DNA from: JBBRZM01 sp963813635
GTDB lineage: Bacteria > Actinomycetota > Acidimicrobiia > IMCC26256 > JBBRZM01
DNA length: 64,000 nucleotides
Assembly: GCA_963813635.1 (NCBI GenBank)
Contig: CAWEZO010000007.1
Location: forward strand, 992,001-1,056,000
Direction: 5' to 3'
The notes beneath the pieces are model-generated. The model searched no databases. It saw nothing but the letters and a program-made list of their open reading frames with translations, and was not told the origin of the DNA. Positions 18,380-27,565 of this stretch are shown in pieces. The translations under genes and the position numbers were made by a program. The first letter of the stretch is position 1, and every line of letters begins with the position of its first letter.

Positions 18380-19927
18380 ATGGCGAGTGCCCGACGGTTT
18401 CAGCAGGCAGGCATCGCAACCCCGCACCACCTGGCATCGGCCGCCGGTCGCGACGTGCTCGCCGCGGGAGGCAATGCAATCGACGCGGCAGTCGCCGCGA
18501 ACCTCACACTCGGCGTCGTGACGCCGTACCTCTGTGGCTTCGGTGGTGACCTGTTCGCAATCGTGTGGGACGGGGAGCTGCACGGCTACCTGGGCTCGGG
18601 GCGCTCGGGCACCGCGGCTTCGATCGACGCGTTGCGTTCCGGTGTGCCGAGCGAGCACATGCCGTACTTCGGCCCGCACAGCGTGACCGTGCCCGGCGCG
18701 GTCGACGGGTGGTTCGCGCTCCTCGACCGGTGGGGCACACGATCGTTCGGTGCCCTCGCAGCAGCGGCGCGCCGTGACGCGCTCGACGGGTTCGCGGTGT
18801 CGGCGCCGGCGGGTGACATCATCACGGGCTGCCGGGGCTTCTACACGGAGTTTCCCGAGTGGATGGCCGCTTACGGCGCAATCGAGACCGGCGCAGTGCT
18901 CCGGCAACCCGCGCTGGCGCGCACGATCGACGCACTCGCGGCCGATGGACGCGACGCGTATTACGGCGGCCCGATCGGATCGGCCATCGCCGCCGCGCTC
19001 GAGAAGCAGAGCGGCTTTCATCGCGCCGATGACGTCGCCGCGCACGTGGGGGAGTGGACCACACCGATGCGCGCGAGATATCGCGGCGTCGAGATCGCGG
19101 AGCTGCCGCCACCGACGCAAGGTGTGAGCGCGCTGGAGGCACTGCGCATTCTGGACGGCTTTGATCTGCCGGCGCCCGGGCCGGCGCGCGAGCACCTGAT
19201 GATCGAAGCAGTGAAGCTCGCGCTCGCGGATCGCGACACGTTCGTGACCGATCCCGACCACATGCCGGTCGCCGCCGAACGGCTCGTGAGCGAAGCGTGG
19301 ATCGCTGATCGACGCAAGCGCCTCGACCCCGACATCGCCATGATTCCGGAGCCGGGCCTGCCACACGTCGGTGGTACGGCGTACCTGTGCGCGGCCGACG
19401 CCGACGGCCTGCTCGTGAGCTTGATCCAATCCAACTTCCTCGGGTTCGGCTCGGGCGTGCACGTGCCGGAGTGGGGGATCAACCTGAACAACCGCGGATC
19501 CTCGTTCAGCCTGGACCCACATCGCGTCAACACGTTCGGGGCCTCGAAGCGTCCGCTTCACACGCTCGTTCCCGCGATGGCCTTGCGGGACGCCGCGCCG
19601 TGGCTGGTGTTCGGCAGCATGGGTGGTGACGCGCAGATTCAGGTGCACGTGCAGCTCCTCACCGACATGATCGACGGCGGCGCCGACGCTCAGGACGCGA
19701 TCGATGCAGCCCGCTGGCGTGTCGATCCCGGCACCTGGCTGCTGCACGCGGAGCCCGGTCTCGGTGCGGACACGATCGCCGCACTCGAGACGCGCGGCCA
19801 TCGGGTGCGCACGAGCCGGCCGCTCGACTCCGGCATGGGCCACGCGCACGCGATCGAGCTGATCGATTCGGGCGGGTACGCGGTGGCGTCCGACCCACGG
19901 AGTGAGGGCACCGCATTGGGCCTCTGA
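18380..19927 (+). CDS. ggt: Gamma-glutamyltransferase family protein
   Basis: The intact product (515 residues) has the Ntn-hydrolase GGT architecture. The large-subunit start is HHLASAAGRDVLAAGGNAIDAAVA, followed by LCGFGGDLFAIVWDG, and the autocleavage/nucleophile Thr lies in HVGGTAYLCAADADG near residue 332. There is no signal peptide, so it is probably cytosolic, unlike classical glutathione-hydrolysing periplasmic GGTs. Substrates may be gamma-glutamyl compounds or cephalosporin-like amides; sequence alone does not decide. Confidence 0.92.
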   Translation: MASARRFQQAGIATPHHLASAAGRDVLAAGGNAIDAAVAANLTLGVVTPYLCGFGGDLFAIVWDGELHGYLGSGRSGTAASIDALRSGVPSEHMPYFGPHSVTVPGAVDGWFALLDRWGTRSFGALAAAARRDALDGFAVSAPAGDIITGCRGFYTEFPEWMAAYGAIETGAVLRQPALARTIDALAADGRDAYYGGPIGSAIAAALEKQSGFHRADDVAAHVGEWTTPMRARYRGVEIAELPPPTQGVSALEALRILDGFDLPAPGPAREHLMIEAVKLALADRDTFVTDPDHMPVAAERLVSEAWIADRRKRLDPDIAMIPEPGLPHVGGTAYLCAADADGLLVSLIQSNFLGFGSGVHVPEWGINLNNRGSSFSLDPHRVNTFGASKRPLHTLVPAMALRDAAPWLVFGSMGGDAQIQVHVQLLTDMIDGGADAQDAIDAARWRVDPGTWLLHAEPGLGADTIAALETRGHRVRTSRPLDSGMGHAHAIELIDSGGYAVASDPRSEGTALGL

Positions 19928-19947
19928 CCAGCAATAGGATCGAGCTC

Positions 19948-20835
19948 GTGATCAGCACAGTCGATGAGGTGCAGAAGGCGCTCGCCGCGCACGAGTACTT
20001 GGCCGACGAGGGATTGGCGACCGCGATCTTCCTCGCGCTCACGCTGCAACGACCGTTGCTCCTCGAGGGCGAGGCCGGCGTGGGCAAGACCGAGGTTGCC
20101 AAGGTGCTCGCGCGCTGGACCGGCGGCGAGCTCGTGCGGTTGCAGTGCTACGAGGGAATCGATGCGTCACAAGCCGTCTACGAGTGGGACTACTCACGCC
20201 AGCTGCTGCATTTGCGTGCTGTCGAAGCAAGCGGCGCGGACGTCATCGAAGACGAGCTCTACACCGAGCGTTTTCTCGTAAAGCGGCCGTTGCTGCGCGC
20301 GATCGATCACCGAAGCGCGGTACCGCCCGTGCTCCTGATCGACGAGATCGACCGCGCCGACGATGAGTTCGAGGCATTCCTGCTCGAGATCCTTTCGGAT
20401 TCTGCGATCTCGGTGCCGGAGCTGGGTGTGATGCGCGCCGAGGTACCACCGATCGTCGTGCTCACGTCGAACCGTACGCGTGACGTGCATGACGCGTTGA
20501 AGCGCCGCTGTCTCTACCACTGGATCGCCCATCCCGACTTCGAGCGTGAGCTTGCGATCGTGCGTCTGCGCGCCCCCGACGTCTCCGACGCGCTCGCGCG
20601 CCAGGTCGCTGCGGCGGTCGAGGTGCTCCGCGAGCTCGAGTTGTACAAGCCGCCCGGCGTCGCGGAGACCATCGATTGGGCCCAGGCGCTCGCCACCCTC
20701 GGCGCCGCCCATCTCGACGAGCGCACGGTCGGGGTGACACTGGGCACGATTCTCAAGTACCGCGAAGACGAGGAGCGGGTGCGCGAGCACGGCATTGCTG
20801 CACTGGTCGACGAGGCGGTCGCGCGCAGTGCCTGA
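19948..20835 (+). CDS. MoxR/CoxD-type AAA ATPase
   Basis: The 295-residue AAA+ ATPase has Walker A GEAGVGKT (about residue 38), Walker B VLLIDEIDRAD and sensor-1 VLTSNRTRDV. It resembles CoxD, the MoxR ATPase that works with a VWA protein to mature the molybdenum-copper centre of carbon monoxide dehydrogenase and related hydroxylases. GTG 19948 is the start. The next gene overlaps it by 8 bases, so the two are co-translated. The hydroxylase itself is not in the window. Confidence 0.9.
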   Translation: MISTVDEVQKALAAHEYLADEGLATAIFLALTLQRPLLLEGEAGVGKTEVAKVLARWTGGELVRLQCYEGIDASQAVYEWDYSRQLLHLRAVEASGADVIEDELYTERFLVKRPLLRAIDHRSAVPPVLLIDEIDRADDEFEAFLLEILSDSAISVPELGVMRAEVPPIVVLTSNRTRDVHDALKRRCLYHWIAHPDFERELAIVRLRAPDVSDALARQVAAAVEVLRELELYKPPGVAETIDWAQALATLGAAHLDERTVGVTLGTILKYREDEERVREHGIAALVDEAVARSA

Positions 20836-22012
20836 CCCGCATGCGGGCGCCCCGGCCGGGTCGGGTGCACCAAGCGACGCCGAGCGCATGGCAGTCGCGT
20901 TCGTGCGCGTGTTGCGCGGTGCCGGCTTCGATGTGCCGATCGGGGCGTCGATCGTCTTCGTGCGCGCACTCGGTGCCGTCGGGATGCGGGAGCGTGACGG
21001 CGTGTATTGGGCCGCGCGCACGACGTTGCTCACCCGGCCCGACGACATCGCTCGCTTCGATCGCGCGTTCGCCGCGTTCTGGGTCGACTCTGTACTCGAC
21101 GACGCCGGCGGTGCCGGGGCGCCGGAGCCGGAAGAGGTGGTGCTCGGTTTCGACGCAGCGCACGCCGACCAGCCGGAGGCCGGCGCGGATCGTGCCGGCA
21201 CGCCGGTCGCGCGCGTTCGCTACAGCGCAACCGAGGTGCTGCGTCATCGCGACTTCGCGACCTACACGCAGGCGGAGTTCGCCGAGGCGCGCCGGCTGAC
21301 GCGCGATCTCCGCCTCGCGGGCACATTCCGAAGATCGCGCCGCACCCGGCGGTCGCGCCATCAGCGGGGACGCCCCGATCTCCGCCGCACGGTCCGGCGG
21401 GCACTCCGAGCCGGCGGCGAGCCGGTCGTGCGCGCCTTCCGCGAGGCGAGCACGCGGCGACGCGGGGTGGTCCTCATCCTCGACGTCAGCGGCTCGATGG
21501 AGCCCTACGCGCGCGCGTTCCTCCGTTTCTTTCAAGCCGCGGTCGTCAGTCGAAGTCGGGTGGAGGCGTTCACGTTGGGGACGCGGGTCACGCGTGTGAC
21601 GCGCGAGCTGTCGGTGCGCAGTCCCGATGCTGCGCTGGTTGGCGCTGCGCAGCGGGTTGCGGATTGGTCCGGCGGGACGCGGCTGGGGGAGTGCCTGCGC
21701 GAGTTCAACGACCAATGGGGAGTGCGCGGCATGGCGCGGGGTGCGGTCGTCGTGATCGTGTCCGACGGCTGGGACCGCGGTGCACCCGACGTGATCGCGG
21801 AGCAGCTCGCGCGGCTCGGCCGCGTCGCGCACCGGATCGTGTGGGTCAACCCGCTCAAGGCGTCACCGGGCTATGCACCTCTCGCGCGGGGCATGGCGGC
21901 CGCGCTGCCGTACATCGACGAGTTCGTCGAGGGGCATTCATTGGCCGCGCTCGAGACGCTGGCCGACGTGATGGCCGACGAGGAGGTGGGCAGTGCGAGA
22001 CGTCCTCGATGA
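20828..22012 (+). CDS. VWA-domain protein, CoxE-like
   Basis: The protein of about 394 residues starts at GTG 20828 inside the upstream ATPase gene. A basic Arg-rich linker (about residues 165-200) precedes a von Willebrand A domain with the MIDAS motif LDVSGSM near residue 218 and a VIVSDGWDRG strand. It matches CoxE partners of MoxR ATPases, which probably act as metal-dependent adaptors presenting the apo-hydroxylase. Its 3' end overlaps the following XdhC-like gene by 20 bases. Confidence 0.9.
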   Translation: MPDPHAGAPAGSGAPSDAERMAVAFVRVLRGAGFDVPIGASIVFVRALGAVGMRERDGVYWAARTTLLTRPDDIARFDRAFAAFWVDSVLDDAGGAGAPEPEEVVLGFDAAHADQPEAGADRAGTPVARVRYSATEVLRHRDFATYTQAEFAEARRLTRDLRLAGTFRRSRRTRRSRHQRGRPDLRRTVRRALRAGGEPVVRAFREASTRRRGVVLILDVSGSMEPYARAFLRFFQAAVVSRSRVEAFTLGTRVTRVTRELSVRSPDAALVGAAQRVADWSGGTRLGECLREFNDQWGVRGMARGAVVVIVSDGWDRGAPDVIAEQLARLGRVAHRIVWVNPLKASPGYAPLARGMAAALPYIDEFVEGHSLAALETLADVMADEEVGSARRPR

Positions 22013-22310
22013 CATCACCCGATGGCAGGCGGGCGGCCACCAGGTGGCGCTCGCGCGCGTCGTCGGTACCGACGGCTCGAGCCCGCGCGATCCGGGGGCT
22101 GCGATGGCCGTGAACGACGCCGGCGAGGTCGTGGGCTCCGTGTCGGGCGGGTGCGTCGAGGGTGCGGTCGTGCGGGAGGCCCTGCGGGTGCTCGCGGGGG
22201 AGCGCGATCGGGGCGTGATCTCCTTCGGCTACTCCGACGACGAGGCGTTCGCGGTGGGTCTCACGTGCGGTGGCACGATCCACCTCTTTGTCGAGCCGGT
22301 CGACTGGTAG
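21993..22310 (+). CDS. XdhC/CoxI N-terminal-domain protein
   Basis: The 105-residue protein is an isolated XdhC_CoxI domain: LARVVGTDGSSPRDPGAAMAV, SVSGGCVEGAVVREA with the conserved GGC-E motif, and GLTCGGTIHLFVEP. XdhC-type proteins bind molybdenum cofactor and deliver its sulfurated form to hydroxylases. Here the small domain is a separate gene ahead of a full-length paralog, both apparently in the coxD-coxE operon. Confidence 0.9.
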   Translation: MRDVLDDITRWQAGGHQVALARVVGTDGSSPRDPGAAMAVNDAGEVVGSVSGGCVEGAVVREALRVLAGERDRGVISFGYSDDEAFAVGLTCGGTIHLFVEPVDW

Positions 22311-22316
22311 CCCCAC

Positions 22317-23102
22317 ATGGGTGAGGTGTTCAACCAATTGCGAGTCGCCCTCGAAGCCGGGCGCCCGATCGCGCTGGCGACCGTCATCGAAGGTTCCTCG
22401 CTGGGGGCCAAGCTCCTTGTGGAGCAAGATGCCCAGCCGCTCGGCTCGCTCGGGGAGGCCGGTCTCGACCGCGTCGTCGCGCGCGATGCGCTCGGCGAGC
22501 TCGAGAGCGGGGCCACCGTGACGCGTCACTACGGCGCCCACGGCGAGGCACGCGAGCGCACGGTGTCGGTGTTCATCGAGTCGTTCGCCCCGCCACCGCG
22601 GATGATCATCTTTGGCGCCGTCGATTTCACCGCCGCGTTGGCCCGCGTCGCGAAGGTGCTCGGCTTTCACGTCACGGTGTGCGACGCCCGCGCGGTGTTC
22701 GCGACCGTGCAGCGGTTTCCGATGGCGGACGACGTCGTCAACGAGTGGCCCGACCGCTACCTTGCGACCGTGGCCGAACGGCTCGGACCGCGAGACGCGG
22801 TGTGCGTGCTCACGCACGATGCCAAGTTTGATGTGCCGGCGATCGTGGCTGCGTGCGGGACTGCGGTGGGGTACTTGGGCGCGATGGGATCCCGGCGCAC
22901 CCACCAGGAGCGCGTGGCGCGTTTGCGGGAGGCCGGGCTCGGCGACGACGATCTGGCCCGCGTGATGGCGCCGATTGGCCTCGACATCGGGGCCCGCACG
23001 CCCGAAGAGACGGCGGTTGCCATCTGCGCCGAGATCATCTCGTCGCGGACGGGCCACGCGGCGGCGTCGCTGCGCGACACTTCGGGCCCTATCCACGGTT
23101 GA
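22317..23102 (+). CDS. XdhC family protein with Rossmann domain
   Basis: The 261-residue protein has an N-terminal XdhC_CoxI-like half, less conserved than the upstream copy (it lacks the GGC-E signature). The C-terminal XdhC Rossmann domain has MIIFGAVDFTAAL, VTVCDARAVFA, VCVLTHDAKFDVPAI, AVGYLGAMGSRRTHQER and IGLDIGARTPEETAVAI. The degenerate N-half suggests a division of labour with the small protein encoded 7 bases upstream. The role is insertion or protection of molybdenum cofactor for an unseen hydroxylase. Confidence 0.9.
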   Translation: MGEVFNQLRVALEAGRPIALATVIEGSSLGAKLLVEQDAQPLGSLGEAGLDRVVARDALGELESGATVTRHYGAHGEARERTVSVFIESFAPPPRMIIFGAVDFTAALARVAKVLGFHVTVCDARAVFATVQRFPMADDVVNEWPDRYLATVAERLGPRDAVCVLTHDAKFDVPAIVAACGTAVGYLGAMGSRRTHQERVARLREAGLGDDDLARVMAPIGLDIGARTPEETAVAICAEIISSRTGHAAASLRDTSGPIHG

Positions 23103-23111
23103 GGAGCCCGC

Positions 23112-23855
23112 ATGGATCTCCGCATCAACGGACGGCGCGCCGTTGTCGCCGCGGCATCACGGGGCCTCGGCTTCGGCTGCGCGCAGGCACTGGCCGCCGA
23201 GGGCGTGCAGGTCGCGATCTGCGGCCGCGACGCCGAACGCATCGAGGGCGCGGCGGCAAAGATCGGGCCACAAGCGACGCCGATCGTCGCCGACGTGAGC
23301 ACTGCCGCAGGCGCAACCGAGTTTGCCCAGGCAGCGCGTCAGGCCCTCGGTGGTGTGGTCGACATCCTGGTGGCCAACGCCGGCGGCCCGCCGTTCGGCA
23401 ACTTCGCCTCGATCGATCTCGACCAGTACGCCGCCGCGTTCGAGCTGAGCTGCCTCTCCACGATCGCGATGTGCGAGGAGCTCGTGCCCGAGATGCAGCA
23501 ACGGGGTTGGGGCCGGGTCGTGGCGATCACCTCGATCGCAGTGCGGCAACCCATCCCGACGCTGATCCTGTCCAACACGGCCCGCGCGGGTGTCACCGGG
23601 TTTCTGAAGACGCTTGCGCGCGAGGTGGCGAGCGACGGCGTGACTGTGAACTCGCTCCAGCCCGGTCTGCACGCGACAGAACGGATCGCCGGCGGCGGCA
23701 ACGTCGACGAGCTGGCCGCGACCGTGCCCGCGGGCGCGATCGGCGAGCCCGCCGACTTTGGTGCCGTCGCCGCGTTCGTGTGTTCCGAGCACGCGCGCTA
23801 TATCACCGGTTCGGCCATCGCCGTTGACGGTGGGAGCTACGCGGGGCTGCTGTGA
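23112..23855 (+). CDS. SDR family protein with altered catalytic residues
   Basis: The 247-residue protein has a Rossmann fold with an ASRGLGFGCA cofactor loop, VANAGG and GGSY near the C-terminus, so it is a classical-length short-chain dehydrogenase. After the catalytic Ser in ITSIAVRQ, the positions expected for Tyr and Lys (Y-x3-K, 13 and 17 residues on) read Ser and Arg in LSNTARAG. It may use a different mechanism or be a non-catalytic member. It overlaps the next gene by 4 bases. Confidence 0.85.
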   Translation: MDLRINGRRAVVAAASRGLGFGCAQALAAEGVQVAICGRDAERIEGAAAKIGPQATPIVADVSTAAGATEFAQAARQALGGVVDILVANAGGPPFGNFASIDLDQYAAAFELSCLSTIAMCEELVPEMQQRGWGRVVAITSIAVRQPIPTLILSNTARAGVTGFLKTLAREVASDGVTVNSLQPGLHATERIAGGGNVDELAATVPAGAIGEPADFGAVAAFVCSEHARYITGSAIAVDGGSYAGLL

Positions 23856-24151
23856 GCTTCCGTCACGTCGTGATGCTGTCGTGGGTCGACGGCACGACTG
23901 CAGAGCAACAGCAGGCCGTGGTGGACGCGCTGCGCGCATTACCCGGCCAGATTCCGGAGATCCGCTCGTTTACAGTGGGTACGGACGCAGGTGTGAACGA
24001 AGGCAACCACAATGTGGTGATCGTGGCCGACTTCGACACTGTCGACGACTATTTCGTCTACCGTGACCACCCCGTGCACCGTGCGCTGATCGCCGAGCAC
24101 ATCAGCCCGATTCTCGCCGGTCGCGCCGCGGTGCAGCACGACATCGCGTAG
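23852..24151 (+). CDS. Dabb (stress-responsive A/B barrel) protein
   Basis: The 99-residue protein begins with SFRHVVMLSWVDGTT and contains GTDAGVNEGNHNVVIVADF and DYFVYRDHPVHRAL, the hallmark ferredoxin-like strands of the Dabb fold. Members form dimers and some act as cyclases or small-molecule-binding proteins. GTG 23852 overlaps the SDR stop, implying coupled translation and perhaps a shared pathway. Confidence 0.88.
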   Translation: MSFRHVVMLSWVDGTTAEQQQAVVDALRALPGQIPEIRSFTVGTDAGVNEGNHNVVIVADFDTVDDYFVYRDHPVHRALIAEHISPILAGRAAVQHDIA

Positions 24152-24167
24152 GCACCGACGTACCATC

Positions 24168-24782
24168 GTGGACATGTCCGATGAGGCGCGAGCGAAGGAT
24201 TCGCGGATCCTCACCGTTCCCAACGTGATCACGCTGGTCCGGTTGTTGTGCGTCCCGGTGTTTCTCTGGTTGCTGCTCGGTCGTGATGATCCGGTCGCGG
24301 CCGCCGTGCTCCTGGGCGCGCTCGGGGCCACCGACTGGGTCGACGGCTACATCGCGCGGCACTTCGACCAGGGCAGCACACTCGGCAAGATCATCGACCC
24401 GGTCGCAGATCGTGTGCTGCTCGTGGCGGCCGCAGTGGCCTTGCTCGTCAACGGCAGCATCCCGATCTGGGTGGGTGTGCTGGTGCTCGGTCGCGAGGTC
24501 GTGGTCAGCGTGGTGGTGCTCGCGCTGACTGCTGCGGGCGGTAGCCGTATGGAGGTGCAATGGAGCGGGAAGGCCGGCGCACTCGCCCTGATGGTCGCCC
24601 TCCCGTGCTTCTTGTTGCTCGATTCCACCAGCACGGGCCACGATCTCCTGTTCTTGGTCACGTGGGGCTTTACGATCGGGGGCCTGGTGCTCAGTTACTA
24701 CGCCGCCGCCTTGTACCTGCCGCTCGCGCGCCGTGCGCTGCGCGACGGGCGTCAGGCGCGCACTGAAGGAGCTTCCGCATGA
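24168..24782 (+). CDS. pgsA: CDP-alcohol phosphatidyltransferase (PgsA-like)
   Basis: The 204-residue membrane enzyme has the family motif complete: DWVDGYIAR followed by GSTLGKIIDPVADR. It has about five membrane helices and a NVITLVRLLCVPVF N-terminus, like phosphatidylglycerophosphate synthases. It joins an alcohol to a phosphatidyl group from CDP-diacylglycerol. A pgsA gene also precedes the gcvH-garA block in Mycobacterium (Rv1822), supporting conserved order. It overlaps the next gene by 4 bases (ATGA). ATG 24174 is an equally likely start. Confidence 0.9.
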   Translation: MDMSDEARAKDSRILTVPNVITLVRLLCVPVFLWLLLGRDDPVAAAVLLGALGATDWVDGYIARHFDQGSTLGKIIDPVADRVLLVAAAVALLVNGSIPIWVGVLVLGREVVVSVVVLALTAAGGSRMEVQWSGKAGALALMVALPCFLLLDSTSTGHDLLFLVTWGFTIGGLVLSYYAAALYLPLARRALRDGRQARTEGASA

Positions 24783-27274
24783 AGGCCGTCATCCTGGCCG
24801 GCGGCGAAGGCACCCGCCTGCGTCCGCTCACCAGCAATCAGCCCAAGCCGATGATGCCGCTCGTCAACCGCCCGATGATGGAGCACATCGTGCGGCTCCT
24901 CGCGCAGCACGGCTTCGACGACATCGTGGTCACGGTCGCGTTCCTCGCCAACCAGATCCGGAACTATTTCGGCGACGGCTCCGATTTCGGTGTGCGCATG
25001 CGGTACGCGACCGACGAGTCGCCGCTCGGTACGGCCGGATCCGTGCGCAACGCGTCGGAAGAGCTCGACGACACGTTTCTCGTCATTTCGGGTGACGTGC
25101 TCACTGACATCGACCTCAGCGCGTTCGTCAAGGCCCACCGCGATGCCGGCGCGTTCGGCTCCATCGCGCTGAAGCGAGTCGAGAATCCACTCGAGTTCGG
25201 CATCGTGATCACGCACGCCGACGGCACGATCGAGCGCTTCCTCGAGAAGCCCACATGGGGCCAGGTGTTCTCCGACACCATCAACACCGGCATCTACGTG
25301 CTCGAGCCCGACGTGTTCGACTTCATTCCCGACAACTTTGTGGTCGACTTCTCGGGCGACGTGTTCCCGGCGGTGCTGGCGAAAGGCCTGAAGCTGCACG
25401 GCGAGATCGTCGACGGCTACTGGGAGGACGTCGGCACCCTCGAGTCGTACCTGCGGGCGCACAGCGATGTGCTCGACCACCGCGTCGACGTCGAGATCGG
25501 TGGCTTCGAGATGGGCGACGGAATCTGGCTCGGCGAGGACGCCGACGTCGATCCCGACGCCCGCATCGAAGGTCCGGTGGTGATCGGCGACAACTGCCGG
25601 ATCGAGGCCGGCGCGCACCTGCGCGAGTACACCGTGCTCGGCACCGACGTGGTCGTCAAGCACGACGCGTTCCTCGAGCGCGCCGTCTGTCACGACCACG
25701 TCTACGTCGGCAGCGCGACACGCCTGCGCGGCTGTGTGATCGGACGTTCCACCGACCTACGCGGCAATGCGCGCATCGAGGAAGGCGTCGTGGTCGGTGA
25801 CGAGTGCTTCGTGGGGGAGCACGCCGTGATCAACCCGAGCGTCAAGGTGTATCCGTTCAAGACGGTGGAGGCGGGCGCGGTCGTCAACTCGTCGATCGTG
25901 TGGGAGAGCCGCGGTGCCCGCACCCTTTTTGGAGGGCGAGGCGTGCAAGGCCTCGCCAACGTCGACATCACCCCCGAGGTCGCGGTGCGGCTCGCGATGG
26001 CCTACGGCACTGCACTGAAGAAAGGCTCGACCGTCACGACGAGCCGCGACACCAGCCGCATCGCCCGCGCGCTGAAGCGCGCCATCATCGGTGGGCTCAA
26101 CCTGTCGGGGGTGAGCGTCGAGGACGTGGAGCTGGCGAGCGTGCCGCTCACCCGGTTCCAGGTGCGCAACGGTCAGGCGGTGGGGGGCATCACGGTGCGG
26201 CTCGCTCCCGGCGACCCCGACTCGGTCGAGATTCGGATCTTCGACGACGACGGCCGCGATATCGACGAGTCGATGCAGCGCAAGATCGAACGGCTGCTCT
26301 CACGTGAAGACTATCGACGGGCATTTGCCGGTGACATCGGTGACATCGTCTTCCCACCGCGGTCGATCGCGTTCTACACGGCCGCGTTGGAGCGCACCGT
26401 GAACGCGGAGGTCTTGCGCGAGCGCGCGTTCAAGGTGGTGCTCGATTTCACGTTCGGGGCCGCATCGATCGTGATGCCTTCAGTGCTCGCGAAGATCGGA
26501 GCCGAGGTGCTCGCGGTGAATCCGTATGCCGCGACCCAGGGCGCGACGGGCATGCTCGAAGCACCCAAGCAACGCGTCGAACGGCTCGCCGATCTCGTAC
26601 GCGCCTCGGGGAGCGACCTGGGCATGGTGCTCGATCCCGACGGTGAGACAGCCGTGATCATCGACGACGAAGGGCACGTGCTCGACTCGGAGCAGGCGCT
26701 CCTCGCGCTCGTCACGTTGGTGAGCACGGCGTTTCCCAACGCCTCGATCGCGCTGCCGGTCGCCGTGAGCCGCGAAGCGGAACGGATCGCGCGCGAGCAC
26801 GACGCGACCATCGTGTGGACGAAGCTCGCTGCGGCGAGTCTCATGGAGGTGGCGTCGCACGGCGGCGTCGACTTCGCCGCGTCGCAAGAGGGGGGCTTCA
26901 TCTGGCCCGATTTCCTTCCCGCGTATGACGCCACCGCGACGCTGGCCAAGCTTCTCGACCTGCTGGCCGTGACGGGCCTGAAGCTGTCCACGGTGGTACG
27001 CGGGCTCCCGCGCGTGCACGTCGCGCACGAGGCGGTCGTGACCCCGTGGGAGCGCAAAGGCGCGGTGATGCGCGAGATTGTCGAGCACGCCGCGAAAGAC
27101 CGCGAGCTGGTTCTTGTCGACGGCGTGAAGCTGGTCGACGAGGACGGGTGGGCGCTCGTGCTCCCGGATCCTTCCGAAGCGCTCACGCACGTGTGGGCCG
27201 AAGCCGGCAGCGACAAGGACGCGCGCCACCTCGCGCAGGAGTACGCCCGGCGCATCCGCCAGGTGCTGCGTTAG
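24779..27274 (+). CDS. Sugar-1-phosphate nucleotidyltransferase fused to degenerate phosphomannomutase domain
   Basis: The 831-residue protein has three parts. Residues 1-235 form a nucleotidyltransferase with AVILAGGEGTRLRPLT, FLVISGDVLTDIDL and a FLEKPTW loop. Residues 245-385 form a left-handed beta-helix of hexapeptide repeats. Residues about 400-831 have a phosphohexomutase fold. In the mutase part the phosphoserine loop (TASHNP in active enzymes) reads ITVRLAPGDPDS, and the metal loop DGDR reads DPDGET, so mutase catalysis looks lost. GDP-mannose or another NDP-sugar is the likely product of the first domain. Confidence 0.9.
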   Translation: MKAVILAGGEGTRLRPLTSNQPKPMMPLVNRPMMEHIVRLLAQHGFDDIVVTVAFLANQIRNYFGDGSDFGVRMRYATDESPLGTAGSVRNASEELDDTFLVISGDVLTDIDLSAFVKAHRDAGAFGSIALKRVENPLEFGIVITHADGTIERFLEKPTWGQVFSDTINTGIYVLEPDVFDFIPDNFVVDFSGDVFPAVLAKGLKLHGEIVDGYWEDVGTLESYLRAHSDVLDHRVDVEIGGFEMGDGIWLGEDADVDPDARIEGPVVIGDNCRIEAGAHLREYTVLGTDVVVKHDAFLERAVCHDHVYVGSATRLRGCVIGRSTDLRGNARIEEGVVVGDECFVGEHAVINPSVKVYPFKTVEAGAVVNSSIVWESRGARTLFGGRGVQGLANVDITPEVAVRLAMAYGTALKKGSTVTTSRDTSRIARALKRAIIGGLNLSGVSVEDVELASVPLTRFQVRNGQAVGGITVRLAPGDPDSVEIRIFDDDGRDIDESMQRKIERLLSREDYRRAFAGDIGDIVFPPRSIAFYTAALERTVNAEVLRERAFKVVLDFTFGAASIVMPSVLAKIGAEVLAVNPYAATQGATGMLEAPKQRVERLADLVRASGSDLGMVLDPDGETAVIIDDEGHVLDSEQALLALVTLVSTAFPNASIALPVAVSREAERIAREHDATIVWTKLAAASLMEVASHGGVDFAASQEGGFIWPDFLPAYDATATLAKLLDLLAVTGLKLSTVVRGLPRVHVAHEAVVTPWERKGAVMREIVEHAAKDRELVLVDGVKLVDEDGWALVLPDPSEALTHVWAEAGSDKDARHLAQEYARRIRQVLR

Positions 27275-27352
27275 CAGCTGCGCGCGAGTTGCGGCTGCGC
27301 GAGTTGCGCCGCGCGGCAGCCGGAACCATTGCGACCACCTCATCGCTCCAGT

Positions 27353-27378
27353 GGGGCGGCGCCTTCGGCGCCTGCCCC
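27353..27378 (+). terminator. GC hairpin after the nucleotidyltransferase gene
   Basis: GGGGC and GGCGCC pair across a TTC loop with GGCGCC and GCCCC (one bulged T), an 11-pair stem about 80 bases after the stop at 27274. There is no T-tract, so it would be a Rho-independent terminator only in the relaxed actinobacterial sense; an RNA-stabilising hairpin is also possible. The rest of 27275-27565 shows nothing else I can support. Confidence 0.35.
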
Positions 27379-27565
27379 AAGTCGCTCTTCGGCGGCCTCC
27401 ATGGTTCCGGCCTCGCTGCGCTCGTCCGCTCCACGTTCGTCGCGGGGAACGTCGTGCGGCCGGTCGGCGCGTAGGATGCGCCGGTCGTCTTGTTGTGCAA
27501 CGAGCCGGCGCGTTGCGTGTCTTGTGCTTCGCCCACGGTTTGTTCGCTGAGAAAAGGGCGTGGAG

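Noticed and set aside
17624..19849. Long open frame (about 740 codons) antisense to the glucosaminidase and GGT genes
   Set aside because: It is a shadow of two well-supported genes; its product is Arg/His/Val-rich with no family motif, as expected from high GC content.
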